Assembly: GCF_022865125.1 (NCBI RefSeq)
Contig: NZ_CP094828.1
Coordinates: forward strand, 2,659,219-2,723,218
DNA: 64,000 nt
DNA from: Acuticoccus sp. I52.16.1
GTDB taxonomy: Bacteria; Pseudomonadota; Alphaproteobacteria; Rhizobiales; Amorphaceae
Reading direction: 5' to 3'
A program made the position numbers and the translations under genes. The notes under the pieces are model-generated. The model worked only from the letters and a program-made list of their open reading frames with translations, searched no databases and was not told the origin of the DNA. Below, one piece after another: positions 16,894 to 25,174 of the stretch (its first letter is position 1; every line of letters begins with the position of its first letter).

Positions 16894-18011
16894 GCCTCGG
16901 CCTCACTCGTTTGATACTGCGATTTGGCGAGCCACTCGGGCGCGATCTCGACGCCCCATCCGGGCGCCTCGGTCACACGCGCCTGACCGCCGTCGATCGT
17001 GTACGGGTCGTCGACGTAGAGGCCGTACTGCCAGGGATAGTAGTCGGCCTCTTCGATGGAGAATTCCAGGTACTTGCCCGCGTTCGGCAGCGCCCGCAGC
17101 AGGTGCATCGTGAACAGCGTGACGAGCCCCAGGTTGGCGCAGTGCGGCGTCACCGGCAGGTCGTGCGCGGCGGCCATCGCGGCGATGCGCATCGTGCGAC
17201 CGATGCCGCCGGCGTAGAGGATGTCCGGCTGCGCGACGTCGACCGCCTTCAGCTCGAACATGCGCTTCCAGGTCGGGAGCCAGCAGTCCTGCTCGCCGCC
17301 GGTGACGTCGATGTCGAGCGCGGCGGCGACCTCGGCGGTCTGCTCCATCTCCCAGTAGGGACACGGCTCCTCGAAGTGGGAGATGCCGTTGTCGGCCAGC
17401 ATCCGGCCGTAGTGGATCGCGGCAGGGGGCGCGTAGCAGGAGTTGGCGTCGGCGAGCAGCGCCACGTCCTCGCCCCGGAAGGCGCCCGCGATCGCGGGGA
17501 TGATCGCCTCGGTCCGGCCCTCCCATTCGTCGCGCCCGCGGCCGCACTCGGCGCCGACGCGGAACTTGAAGGCGTCGAAGCCGTAGGCGCCACGCAGTCG
17601 CTTGAACCGCTCGACCTCGTCCTCGGGGGTGATGTCCCGCTTCATGGACGAAGCGTAGGCGCGCAACGGGCCCGGCGCACCGCCCAGCAACGTGGCGACC
17701 GGGACGCCGGCCGCCTTGCCGCGCAGGTCCCACACCGCCGTCTCCACGCCGCCGATGGCGCGGCAGATGTAGGAGCCGGGGAACTTGTGCTCCTTCTCGG
17801 CCGCACGGTCGAAGAGGTCGTTCTGCCCGACGAGCGTCTCCTCGAAGTCGACGCCCAGGACGTGCGGCGCGATCTGACGGTGCAGCACCCGGCAGGTGAT
17901 GTCGGAGTGGTAGGTGGACACCTGGCCCCAGCCGGTGGCGCCGGTCGCGTCCGTCACGCGCACGAACCCGATGTCGGGGGTCGTGAAGGTTTCGATGCGT
18001 GTCAGCCGCAT
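16890..18011 (-). CDS. Enolase-superfamily (mandelate racemase/muconate lactonizing type) enzyme
   Basis: 373 residues from ATG 18011. The longer upstream open frame is a shadow of the MocR gene. Catalytic positions: K149-x-R151 (FKFRV), D188 (LLADAN), E214 (FEEP), E240 (TGGE), D263 (AQPD) and H290 (TPHC), a complete mandelate-racemase-type set with the same K-x-R pair as the enzyme at 8814. It is the first gene of the minus operon with the aldehyde dehydrogenase and amine oxidase. An acid-sugar dehydratase or racemase beside amine genes is unexpected, so its substrate may be an amine-derived hydroxy acid. Confidence 0.87.
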   Translation of the reverse strand: MRLTRIETFTTPDIGFVRVTDATGATGWGQVSTYHSDITCRVLHRQIAPHVLGVDFEETLVGQNDLFDRAAEKEHKFPGSYICRAIGGVETAVWDLRGKAAGVPVATLLGGAPGPLRAYASSMKRDITPEDEVERFKRLRGAYGFDAFKFRVGAECGRGRDEWEGRTEAIIPAIAGAFRGEDVALLADANSCYAPPAAIHYGRMLADNGISHFEEPCPYWEMEQTAEVAAALDIDVTGGEQDCWLPTWKRMFELKAVDVAQPDILYAGGIGRTMRIAAMAAAHDLPVTPHCANLGLVTLFTMHLLRALPNAGKYLEFSIEEADYYPWQYGLYVDDPYTIDGGQARVTEAPGWGVEIAPEWLAKSQYQTSEAEA

Positions 18012-18055
18012 GACATTCCCGCTTGTTGCCTCTCGTTTAATCTCGCTTGCAAATC

Positions 18056-18095
18056 GGTCTGTCGATAAGGTCCACTTCGCGAAACCTCGCGGACC
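18056..18095. promoter_or_regulatory. GGTCC boxes in the enolase-like/MocR divergent promoter
   Basis: GGTCTG (18056-18061), AAGGTCCA (18067-18074) and the inverted GGACC (18091-18095) lie within the 102-bp gap between the divergent starts. The middle box is identical to the half-site of the 10-bp inverted repeat upstream of the potD-like gene. The spacing and mix of direct and inverted copies suit a MocR dimer. Confidence 0.5.
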
Positions 18096-18113
18096 AATCG
18101 AGAGGCGGGCGCG

Positions 18114-19586
18114 GTGACGAAGTATGCCGGCGGGGCGTTGATCCCGACGCTGAAGGTCGAGCGGAACGACGCGGCCAACCTGTCGATGCAGCTGGCGACG
18201 CACCTGCGCGAGCTGATCCTGTCGGGCGATCTGCCGCCGGGCACCCGGCTGCCGGCGAGCCGCGTGCTGGCCGGTGAGCAGGGCGTGTCGCGCACCACGG
18301 CGGTCGCGGCCTACGAGCAGCTCACCTCCGAGGGGCTCCTGGTCAGCCGGGTCGGTGCCGGCACCTACATCAGCGACGAAGTGCGCACGCCGCCCGCCCA
18401 TGCGGTGCCGTTCGAGACGACGGCGCGGCTGCCGCGCCTCGCCCACTTCAGCCGCGAGATCTCCGAGCAGTTCTTCCCGCGGCTCGCCCATCCCTCCGCG
18501 CCGCGCGCCTTCGTGACCGGGATGCCGGCGTTCGACGCCTTCCCGATGGCGCAGTGGTCCCGCCTCTCGGCGAAATATTGGCGCGGGCAGCGTGCGGCGA
18601 TCATGTCCTATCCCGACGCCACCGGGCTTCCCGCCCTTCGCGCCGAGATCTGCCGCCATCTGCGCGCCAACCGGGGCCTCGTGTGTCGGCCGGAGGAGGT
18701 CTTCGTCTTCGCCGGCGCGCAGGACGCCTTCGTGCAGATCGCACAGATCCTGCTCGACCCCGGCGACCGGGTGTGGATGGAGAACCCCGGCGCGATCGGC
18801 GCCCGCAACGCCTTCCTGTCCCGCGGCGCCGAGCTGGTCCCGGTCCCCGTCGACGCCGAGGGGATCGACGTCGCCGCCGGCCGCCGCGCGTGCCCCGACA
18901 TGCGCATGGCCTTCGTCACCCCCGCCCATCAGCACCCGATGGGCTACACGATGAGCCGCGATCGCCGGTTCGAGCTGCTGGCCGCCGCCGAGGACTGCGG
19001 CGCCTGGATCGTCGAGGACGATTATGTCGGCGAGTTCCACTATGGCCGCTCGCCGCTGCCACCGCTCAAGGCGCTCGATGGGTCGGGGCGGGTGGTCTAC
19101 ATCGGCACGTTCTCGAAGGCGCTGTTTCCGGCGATCCGGCTCGGCTACGCGGTGGTCCCGTCCGCGCTGGTCGATATCTTCGAGCGCACGCTCGGGGCCG
19201 CCGCGCACGGGGTGTCGCACGCCATGCAGTCGATCGTCGCCGAATTCCTCGCCGAGGGGCACTTCTCGGCGCACCTGCGGCGCATGCGCGACCTCTACCG
19301 CGAGCGCCGCGACGCGCTGATGGCGGCGGGCGCACGTCACCTCGCCGGCCGCCTCCAGCTGCTGGCGACGGACACCGGCTTCCACACCGTCGGCCTTCTG
19401 CCGCGGGCCGTCGACGAGCGGCGCGTGACGGATGCGGCGATGGCGGCGGGGCTCGCCACGGCGCCGCTGTCGCGCTTCGCCCTGTCGCCCCTCTCGGTCA
19501 AGGGACTGACGCTCGGCTTCAGCGCGATCTCTCCGCACGAAATCGAGAAGGGGGTCGAGCGGTTGGCGGCAGTGCTACAGCGGTAG
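18114..19586 (+). CDS. MocR/GabR-type regulator: GntR helix-turn-helix fused to PLP aminotransferase fold
   Basis: 490 residues from GTG 18114 with an AGAGG-type ribosome site. The N-terminal GntR winged helix (about 20-90) includes QLATHLRELILSGDLPPGTRLP and SRTTAVAAYEQL. A linker follows, then a fold-type-I aminotransferase domain with the PLP lysine at about K335 (GTFSKALFPAIRLGY) and the VEDDYVGEFHY motif. MocR proteins sense an amine- or vitamin B6-related ligand. Divergence from the amine oxidase/aldehyde dehydrogenase operon and shared GGTCCA boxes make it the likely controller of this block. Confidence 0.93.
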   Translation: MTKYAGGALIPTLKVERNDAANLSMQLATHLRELILSGDLPPGTRLPASRVLAGEQGVSRTTAVAAYEQLTSEGLLVSRVGAGTYISDEVRTPPAHAVPFETTARLPRLAHFSREISEQFFPRLAHPSAPRAFVTGMPAFDAFPMAQWSRLSAKYWRGQRAAIMSYPDATGLPALRAEICRHLRANRGLVCRPEEVFVFAGAQDAFVQIAQILLDPGDRVWMENPGAIGARNAFLSRGAELVPVPVDAEGIDVAAGRRACPDMRMAFVTPAHQHPMGYTMSRDRRFELLAAAEDCGAWIVEDDYVGEFHYGRSPLPPLKALDGSGRVVYIGTFSKALFPAIRLGYAVVPSALVDIFERTLGAAAHGVSHAMQSIVAEFLAEGHFSAHLRRMRDLYRERRDALMAAGARHLAGRLQLLATDTGFHTVGLLPRAVDERRVTDAAMAAGLATAPLSRFALSPLSVKGLTLGFSAISPHEIEKGVERLAAVLQR

Positions 19587-20024
19587 GCTCGGCGGCGCGA
19601 TCAGCAGGTAGAGCCAGGTCGCCCCGATCACCACCGGCACGCCGACGCTGCCGACGAGCCCCATCAGCGGGATCGCCGGCGTATGCGGCACGACGATATC
19701 GAACCGCCCCGCGGCACCGATCCCGTCATATGCGCCCCGGCGCGACTTGCGGCGCCACTCGACGCTGCGCCATGCCGCCGCCAGGATCGACAGGAGCACC
19801 AGTACACACAGCACGACGCCCAACAACGGGATCAGCGGAAAGAACAGGCTGTCACGCATCGAGGGGCCGCGGATGCCCATGGTGAGCGGGGTGAAGAGGA
19901 ACGCCTGCGACGCGACGAGCCAGTTCACCCGTGCATTGAGCAGCGAGAGTTCGAACTGCAGCTCGCCGCGGATGGTGCGATAGATCGCGTCGTTCTCGGG
20001 GCTGGAGGTGTCGTGGGAGGTCAT
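19575..20024 (-). CDS. Hypothetical small membrane protein
   Basis: 149 residues from ATG 20024. Not recognised by function. The N-terminus is soluble and helical (about 1-45, IYRTIRGELQFELSLLNARVNWLV). Hydrophobic segments at roughly 40-60, 65-90 and 120-145 give about three membrane helices, with a basic loop WRRKSRRGAYDG. The overall pattern resembles small uncharacterised inner-membrane proteins of alphaproteobacteria. Its 3' end overlaps the MocR gene by 12 bp in convergent orientation. Confidence 0.65.
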   Translation of the reverse strand: MTSHDTSSPENDAIYRTIRGELQFELSLLNARVNWLVASQAFLFTPLTMGIRGPSMRDSLFFPLIPLLGVVLCVLVLLSILAAAWRSVEWRRKSRRGAYDGIGAAGRFDIVVPHTPAIPLMGLVGSVGVPVVIGATWLYLLIAPPSLPL

Positions 20025-20079
20025 GCGCCGTCCTGCGTTGCGGGGACCGGGGCGGAGCATAACCGCGGCACGCGGCCCG

Positions 20080-21711
20080 TTACAGGTCGGCGCGGATGAG
20101 GTCGGCCGCCTTCTCGCCGACCATCAACGACGGCGCGTTGAGGTTGCCGGCGGTGATCGCGGGCATGATCGACGCGTCGGCGACCCGCAGGCCGGTGAGG
20201 CCGTGGACCTTCAGCGCCGGGTCGACCACCGCGCCGGCGGCTGCATCCGGTCCCATCGCGCAGGTGCCGCAGGGGTGGAAGACGGAGGTCGTGGTGGCAC
20301 GGATGTAGGCCACCAGGGCTCCGCGGTCGGTCACCTCGGGGCCCGGCGTCAGCTCCCGCTTGATGACGCGCTTCAACGGCGCCTGCTCGGCGATGCCGCG
20401 CATCAGCGCGACCGAGTCGATCAGCTCTTCGAGATCTTCGGGCTCGGAATAATAATGCGGGTGTATCTCCGGCGCCGCGGCGGGGTCGGCCGACCGGATG
20501 TGCAACCAGCCGCGGCTCTTGGGGTGGGTGTTGGAGATGCCGATCATGAAGCCGGGGAACCGGTCCGGCTGCGTCAGCCGGCGTTTGCCCGGCACCGCGC
20601 GGGTGTAGGAGAGCGGCGAGAAGTAGAGTTGCAGGTTCGGTCGCGCCCGCTCCGGACCGCCGCGCACGAACCCGCCGGCCTGGTTGACGCTGAGCGACAG
20701 CGGGCCGTCGCGCGTGGCGAGGTAGCGGATGCCGGCGAGGCCCCGCGCGAACAGGGGGCCGAGCGTCTGGTTCAGCGTCGGCACCGTGGCCTCGTAGAGG
20801 AGGTCGAAGCCGACGTGGTCCATCAGATTGCGGCCCACCGTCGGCGCGTCCAGCACCGGCGTGATGCCGAGGCCGGCGAGCTTGGCCGGATCGCCGACAC
20901 CGGAGAGCTGGAGGATCTGCGGCGAGCCGATGGCGCCGGCCGACAAGACCACCTCGCGCCGTGCCATGATGCGCCGCGTCGCGCCGCCCTTCACCACCTC
21001 GACGCCGATTGCGCGCGTGCCGTCGAAGAGGATCCGGGTGACCGCCGCGTCGGTGAGGAGGGTCAGGTTGCGCCGTTTCAGCGCCGGGTGGAGGTAGCCG
21101 GTCGCCGCCGAGCAGCGCAGGCCGTCGCGCGTGGTGACCTGGAAGAAGCCGACGCCCTCCTGGTCGGCCCCGTTGAAATCGGTGTTGCGGGTGAAGCCGG
21201 CCTGCACCGCCGCCTCGACGAAGGCGTGGGAGAGCGGGTGCGCCGCGGCGGCGACGTCACGCACGCTGATGGGGCCGTCGCCGCCGCGCCACTCGCTGGC
21301 GCCGGTGACGTTGCTCTCCAGCCGGCGGAAATATGGAAGCAGGTCGCGGTAGGACCAGCCGGGATTTCCGGCCGCGGCCCACCCGTCATAATCCGCCGCC
21401 TGGCCCCGGACGTAGACCATCGCGTTGATCGACGACGAGCCGCCGACGACCTTGCCGCGCGGCCAGTAGGCTTTGCGGCCCCCCAGGCCCTCGTCCGGCT
21501 CGGTGTAGTAGCGCCAGTTGAGCGTCGGATGGTAGAAGGCGCCGCCGTAGCCGATCGGCATCCGCACCCAGATGCTGCGGTCCGATCCGCCGGCCTCGAC
21601 GACGGTGACCGCGAGGTCGGCCCGCTCGGAAAGCCGTGCGGCGACGACGCAGCCGGCCGACCCGGCGCCCACCACGACGACGTCGCAATGATCGATCTGA
21701 GCGGCTTCCAC
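20080..21711 (-). CDS. GMC-family FAD oxidoreductase (choline/alcohol dehydrogenase type)
   Basis: 543 residues. The FAD-binding GAGSAG lies in VVVVGAGSAGCVVAARLSE (about 10-28), the GMC signature GGSSSINAMVYVRG near residue 90, and the active-site pair is a His in FHPCGTCAMG and an Asn in GNLNAPS near the C-terminus. Oxidises a primary or secondary alcohol. It starts with GTG at 21711 and is the last gene of the minus catabolic arm, with 172 bp of non-coding DNA between it and the cyclase gene. The substrate is unknown; choline is not implied by the context. Confidence 0.9.
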   Translation of the reverse strand: MEAAQIDHCDVVVVGAGSAGCVVAARLSERADLAVTVVEAGGSDRSIWVRMPIGYGGAFYHPTLNWRYYTEPDEGLGGRKAYWPRGKVVGGSSSINAMVYVRGQAADYDGWAAAGNPGWSYRDLLPYFRRLESNVTGASEWRGGDGPISVRDVAAAAHPLSHAFVEAAVQAGFTRNTDFNGADQEGVGFFQVTTRDGLRCSAATGYLHPALKRRNLTLLTDAAVTRILFDGTRAIGVEVVKGGATRRIMARREVVLSAGAIGSPQILQLSGVGDPAKLAGLGITPVLDAPTVGRNLMDHVGFDLLYEATVPTLNQTLGPLFARGLAGIRYLATRDGPLSLSVNQAGGFVRGGPERARPNLQLYFSPLSYTRAVPGKRRLTQPDRFPGFMIGISNTHPKSRGWLHIRSADPAAAPEIHPHYYSEPEDLEELIDSVALMRGIAEQAPLKRVIKRELTPGPEVTDRGALVAYIRATTTSVFHPCGTCAMGPDAAAGAVVDPALKVHGLTGLRVADASIMPAITAGNLNAPSLMVGEKAADLIRADL

Positions 21712-21883
21712 GGATCACCCCCGGTCCCGAACCTACCTCTCTCTAAGGCGCCGAGTGGACCCGTGTCGCCGACCATTCCCCTATGGGCGGGATACCAATC
21801 GGGTGGATGAACCGTGGGAGGGGCGGTGCCGGACAGGGCCGGGCGCGGCCTCGACCGCGCCGCATCCCTTCCGGGGGCGCCAG

Positions 21884-22900
21884 TCAGACGGTGGCGATCG
21901 GGGTGAGCGGAGAGCCGACCGAGCCGGGGAGGCGCAGCGGCGGGGCGGTCAGGAAGAAGGCCGACCGCTTCGCCTCGCGCAGCCACGCCGCGAGCTGCGC
22001 GTAGTACCACAGTTCGCCCAGGTGGATGCCGAGCTTGAAGAGGCAGTGGTTGTGGAGCGGCAGCGCCGGGTAACGCTCGCTGTCGGGCGTGCGCGCCGGG
22101 TAGGCCTCCACCGCGAAATTGTCGGCGCAGATCGCCGCGATGCCGCTGTCGGTGATGAAATTCAACAGCTTGTCGTCCCGCCCGTCGAGCGCGGCGCAGG
22201 ATGTGGCGAGGACGTCCGGATCGGGCTTTTTGTTCATCGACAGGATCAGGTCGGCGAAGCCGGTGTAGAGGCACAGGAAGTCGCCCGGCTCGATGGTGAC
22301 GTCCATTCCCTCCATCGCCCGCATCAGCCCGTCGTAGCCGACGGCGACGCGCTCTCGGCCGTGCAGGCGCTCGAGGTCGACCAGCACGCCGCGACCCTGG
22401 ACGCCCGTCGCGGCGAGGTTCTCGATGCCGAGCGCTTCGGCGCCGCGGGCCTCGCCGTCGTCGGGCCCGGTGATGTCCCGCCCGCCCTGGTAGCCGTTGT
22501 AGTAGACCTTCTCCGCGGTGCCGTCGCCGTCGACGTCGAACATCTGGCCGACGTGGGCGAGCGCGTCCCACTGCGTCGAATACTGGGTGTAGAGCGTCAC
22601 CGCGTCGTCGCTGACGATGTCGCAGTAGCAGGGTGAGACGCCGCTCATTTCGTAGTTGTAGTTGTGGCCCTCGCCGCGGCGCTCGTGGCGGAAGACCGGC
22701 TCGCGCCGCAGCGGCATCAGGACGTTGCCGCCCGGATAGTCGAGCGGCAGGGAGAGGCAGAAGGCGAGGCCCTCGCGGATCTCCTTCGCACCGCGCAGGC
22801 GCGCCTCGGGCGTGACGAGGTTCATCCGCCCGACCTGATCGTCGGGACCGAAGTCGCCCCAGTTGGATCCCTCCGGCCGGTGCGTCCAGCGCTTGTTCAT
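21884..22900 (-). CDS. Cyclase-family metal-dependent hydrolase (kynurenine-formamidase-like)
   Basis: 338 residues from ATG 22900, belonging to the long (about 330 aa) subgroup of the cyclase family. The metal-binding region reads W-D-A-L-A-H-V-G-Q-M-F-D (111-122). H116 and D122 match the usual H-x-G-T-H-x-D, but the second His is replaced by Met120. Family members open ring or amide bonds. The start overlaps the stop of the reductase gene upstream (ATGA). Within this CoA-ester pathway it could hydrolyse a lactone, lactam or formyl group. Confidence 0.8.
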   Translation of the reverse strand: MNKRWTHRPEGSNWGDFGPDDQVGRMNLVTPEARLRGAKEIREGLAFCLSLPLDYPGGNVLMPLRREPVFRHERRGEGHNYNYEMSGVSPCYCDIVSDDAVTLYTQYSTQWDALAHVGQMFDVDGDGTAEKVYYNGYQGGRDITGPDDGEARGAEALGIENLAATGVQGRGVLVDLERLHGRERVAVGYDGLMRAMEGMDVTIEPGDFLCLYTGFADLILSMNKKPDPDVLATSCAALDGRDDKLLNFITDSGIAAICADNFAVEAYPARTPDSERYPALPLHNHCLFKLGIHLGELWYYAQLAAWLREAKRSAFFLTAPPLRLPGSVGSPLTPIATV

Positions 22901-24006
22901 CGGTCTCTCCCCAGATGCGCCAGTTCTTCGCGGCTCGGCAGGATGCGGCGCGCCTGAAGCGCCGCGACGAGTTCGCGGAACATGGTCTCGGTGTCGGTGC
23001 AGGCGTGGAAGCCGGCCTGTCGCAGCTTGATCGTCGAGACGATCACCGGCGCCGGCGGGCGCTTGGCGCCGGTGGCGAAGACGAAGTCGGCATAGTGATG
23101 CGAGCGGCCCATGAGGGCGCCGAGGTCCGGCTCGGCGAGCCCCAGGCGGGTGGCGAGGGCGCGCCATTCCTCCGACCGCGGCGGCAGCGTATCGGCGAGC
23201 GAGCGCGGCGCGTCTGGGCCGGTGGCGGCACCCAGCGCCTCGGCGATCGCCGGCCACACGTTGCGCCACACGAACACGTCGCCGTTGGTGATGTTGAAGG
23301 TTTCGCCGCGCGCGCCCTCGGCGTCGGCGGCCCAGAGGAGCGCGCCCGCGACGAGGCGCGCGTCGACCGCCTCCAGCACGTAGTCCGGGCCGCCGGGGAA
23401 GGCGAGCGGGCGACCCTCGGCCGCCTCCAGTACCGCGAACGCGCCGATCACCGGGAGGATGTTCATCACCGCGCCCACCGCGTCGCCGAACACCACCTGC
23501 GGGCGCCAGACCGTGAGGTCGAAGCCGGTACGGGCGCCGAGGTCGCGGGCGAAGTCCTCCTGCAGCCAGTAGAAGTTGGCGTGGTCGTGGCGCGGCCAGC
23601 TCTCGCGCGCCGGCACCGGGAAGGGGCGGATGTGCACCCCGTAGGCCTTGGTGCCCTGGAACTGCGAGACGTGGCGCAGCGTGCCCGTCGCCGCCAGCGG
23701 CTCCAGGAGGTTGCGCAGCATGGCGAGGTTGGTCGCCATCTGCCGCTCCGAGCGCCAGCCGGTGACGAGGTCCGCCTCTTCGAAGACGGCCGCGTAGACG
23801 AGGTGCGTCGGCGCATCGAGCGCGGCGACCGCGGCGGCGCAGGCGGCCGCGTCGGTGAGGTCGACGGCGCGGTGGTCGTAGGCGCACGCCAGCGCCGGAT
23901 CGCGCCGCGACAGCGCCGTGACGCGCCAGCCGGCGGCGGCGAAGCGCTCCACCGCCGCGCGACCGATGACGCCCGACGCGCCGGCGATGAGGACGTGGCC
24001 GGGCAC
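22897..24006 (-). CDS. PRISE-like SDR reductase (progesterone 5-beta-reductase/iridoid synthase type)
   Basis: 369 residues. The Rossmann motif GASGVIG is at 9-15. Instead of the ordinary YxxxK, it carries the PRISE-type catalytic pieces: K120 in FQGTKAYG and Y146 in ANFYWLQEDF. PRISE enzymes reduce C=C bonds conjugated to a carbonyl. The GTG at 24006 is the start; the acyl-CoA dehydrogenase gene ends 4 bp away. It may reduce an enone intermediate in the surrounding pathway. Other SDR epimerase-type roles are possible. Confidence 0.75.
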   Translation of the reverse strand: MPGHVLIAGASGVIGRAAVERFAAAGWRVTALSRRDPALACAYDHRAVDLTDAAACAAAVAALDAPTHLVYAAVFEEADLVTGWRSERQMATNLAMLRNLLEPLAATGTLRHVSQFQGTKAYGVHIRPFPVPARESWPRHDHANFYWLQEDFARDLGARTGFDLTVWRPQVVFGDAVGAVMNILPVIGAFAVLEAAEGRPLAFPGGPDYVLEAVDARLVAGALLWAADAEGARGETFNITNGDVFVWRNVWPAIAEALGAATGPDAPRSLADTLPPRSEEWRALATRLGLAEPDLGALMGRSHHYADFVFATGAKRPPAPVIVSTIKLRQAGFHACTDTETMFRELVAALQARRILPSREELAHLGRDR

Positions 24007-24010
24007 CGCG

Positions 24011-25174
24011 TCAGGCCGCCCGCTGGTTGAACTGGCGACCGACCAGCCCGGCGGCGATGTTGACCTTCTGAATGTCGATCGCGCCGCCGGCGATGCCCCA
24101 GCCGAAGCTGTCGCGCACGCGGCGCTCCATGCCGTACTCGCGCGCGTAGCCGTAGCCGCCCATGAGCTGCATCGCCGCCGCCGTCACCTCGCGGGTGATC
24201 TCGTTGGCGAAGCACTTGGCCATCGCCGCCTCCTGCCGTTCGGGGAGGCCGGTGCCGGCGTTGGCGGCGGCGCGATGGATCATCAGCCGCGCCGCCTCGA
24301 CCTTCATCGCCATTTCGGCGAGGCGCAGCTGCACGGCCTGGAAGTCGGCGATCGGCTTGCCGAACTGGCGCCGCTCCTGGACGTAGCTTGTCACCACCTC
24401 CAGCGCCCCGGCGGCGACGCCGAGCGCCATGGTGGCGTTGCCCAGCCGCTCGATGTTGAAGAGGCCCATCAGCTTGGAGAAGCCGCCCGCTTCGACGAGG
24501 AGGTGCTCGCGCGGCACGCGCACGCCGTCGAACGCCATGTCCGCGGACGGGACGCCGCGAAAGCCCATCAGCTTCTCCTGCGCCCCGAACGACAGGCCGG
24601 GCGTGTCCTTGTCGACGAAGACGGCGCCGATGCCCTTGGCGCCCTTCGTGCCGTCGAACCGGCAGAAGACGACGTAACCCTCGCTGTGCCCCGCGCCGGA
24701 GCACCACCGCTTGGCGCCGTCGATGACGATGTCGTCTCCCTCGAAGCGGGCCTTCGTGGTGAGGTCGGTCAGTGCGGTGCCGGCGTCAGGCTCGGACATC
24801 GAGATCGCGACGAGCATTTCTCCGGCCGCCGCCTTGGGGACGACGCGGGCGGCAAGCTCGGGATGGCCGAGCGCCTCGACGATGCGCACCGGGCCGGCAC
24901 AGCACTCGAACACCGGGAAGCCGACGCCCACGGAGACCTTGGCGAACTCTTCCATGACGAGGAAGGCGTCGAGGTGCGGCAGGCCGAGGCCGCCGAACGC
25001 CTCGCGCGTGTTGACGCCGAGGAAGCCGAGCGCGGCATACTTGGCGAGCCAGGCGTGGGAGACGGGCTCCGCGGTCTCGTCGATCTCGATCGCGAGGGGG
25101 GCGAGTTCGGTCTGCGCGAAGCGGCGGGCGGTGTCCTGGAGGGCGCGCCGCTCGTCGGAGAGGATGAAGTTCAC
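24011..25174 (-). CDS. Acyl-CoA dehydrogenase
   Basis: 387 residues from GTG 25174, which overlaps the stop of the hydratase gene (GTGA). Three-domain acyl-CoA dehydrogenase: N-terminal helices, a middle beta domain (ISMSEPDAGTALTDL) and a C-terminal helical domain with ERRQFGKPIADFQAVQLRLAEM and MQLMGGYGYAREYGMER. Uses FAD to introduce a 2,3-double bond into an acyl-CoA and passes electrons to ETF. A second acyl-CoA dehydrogenase is encoded in the plus arm (34857), so the pathway may have two desaturation steps or a heteromeric enzyme. Confidence 0.93.
   Translation of the reverse strand: MNFILSDERRALQDTARRFAQTELAPLAIEIDETAEPVSHAWLAKYAALGFLGVNTREAFGGLGLPHLDAFLVMEEFAKVSVGVGFPVFECCAGPVRIVEALGHPELAARVVPKAAAGEMLVAISMSEPDAGTALTDLTTKARFEGDDIVIDGAKRWCSGAGHSEGYVVFCRFDGTKGAKGIGAVFVDKDTPGLSFGAQEKLMGFRGVPSADMAFDGVRVPREHLLVEAGGFSKLMGLFNIERLGNATMALGVAAGALEVVTSYVQERRQFGKPIADFQAVQLRLAEMAMKVEAARLMIHRAAANAGTGLPERQEAAMAKCFANEITREVTAAAMQLMGGYGYAREYGMERRVRDSFGWGIAGGAIDIQKVNIAAGLVGRQFNQRAA

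Noticed and set aside
21884-23887. Long minus frame extending the cyclase gene upstream
   Set aside because: The upstream part reads as a shadow of the PRISE-like gene; the cyclase starts at ATG 22900 where it overlaps that gene's stop.
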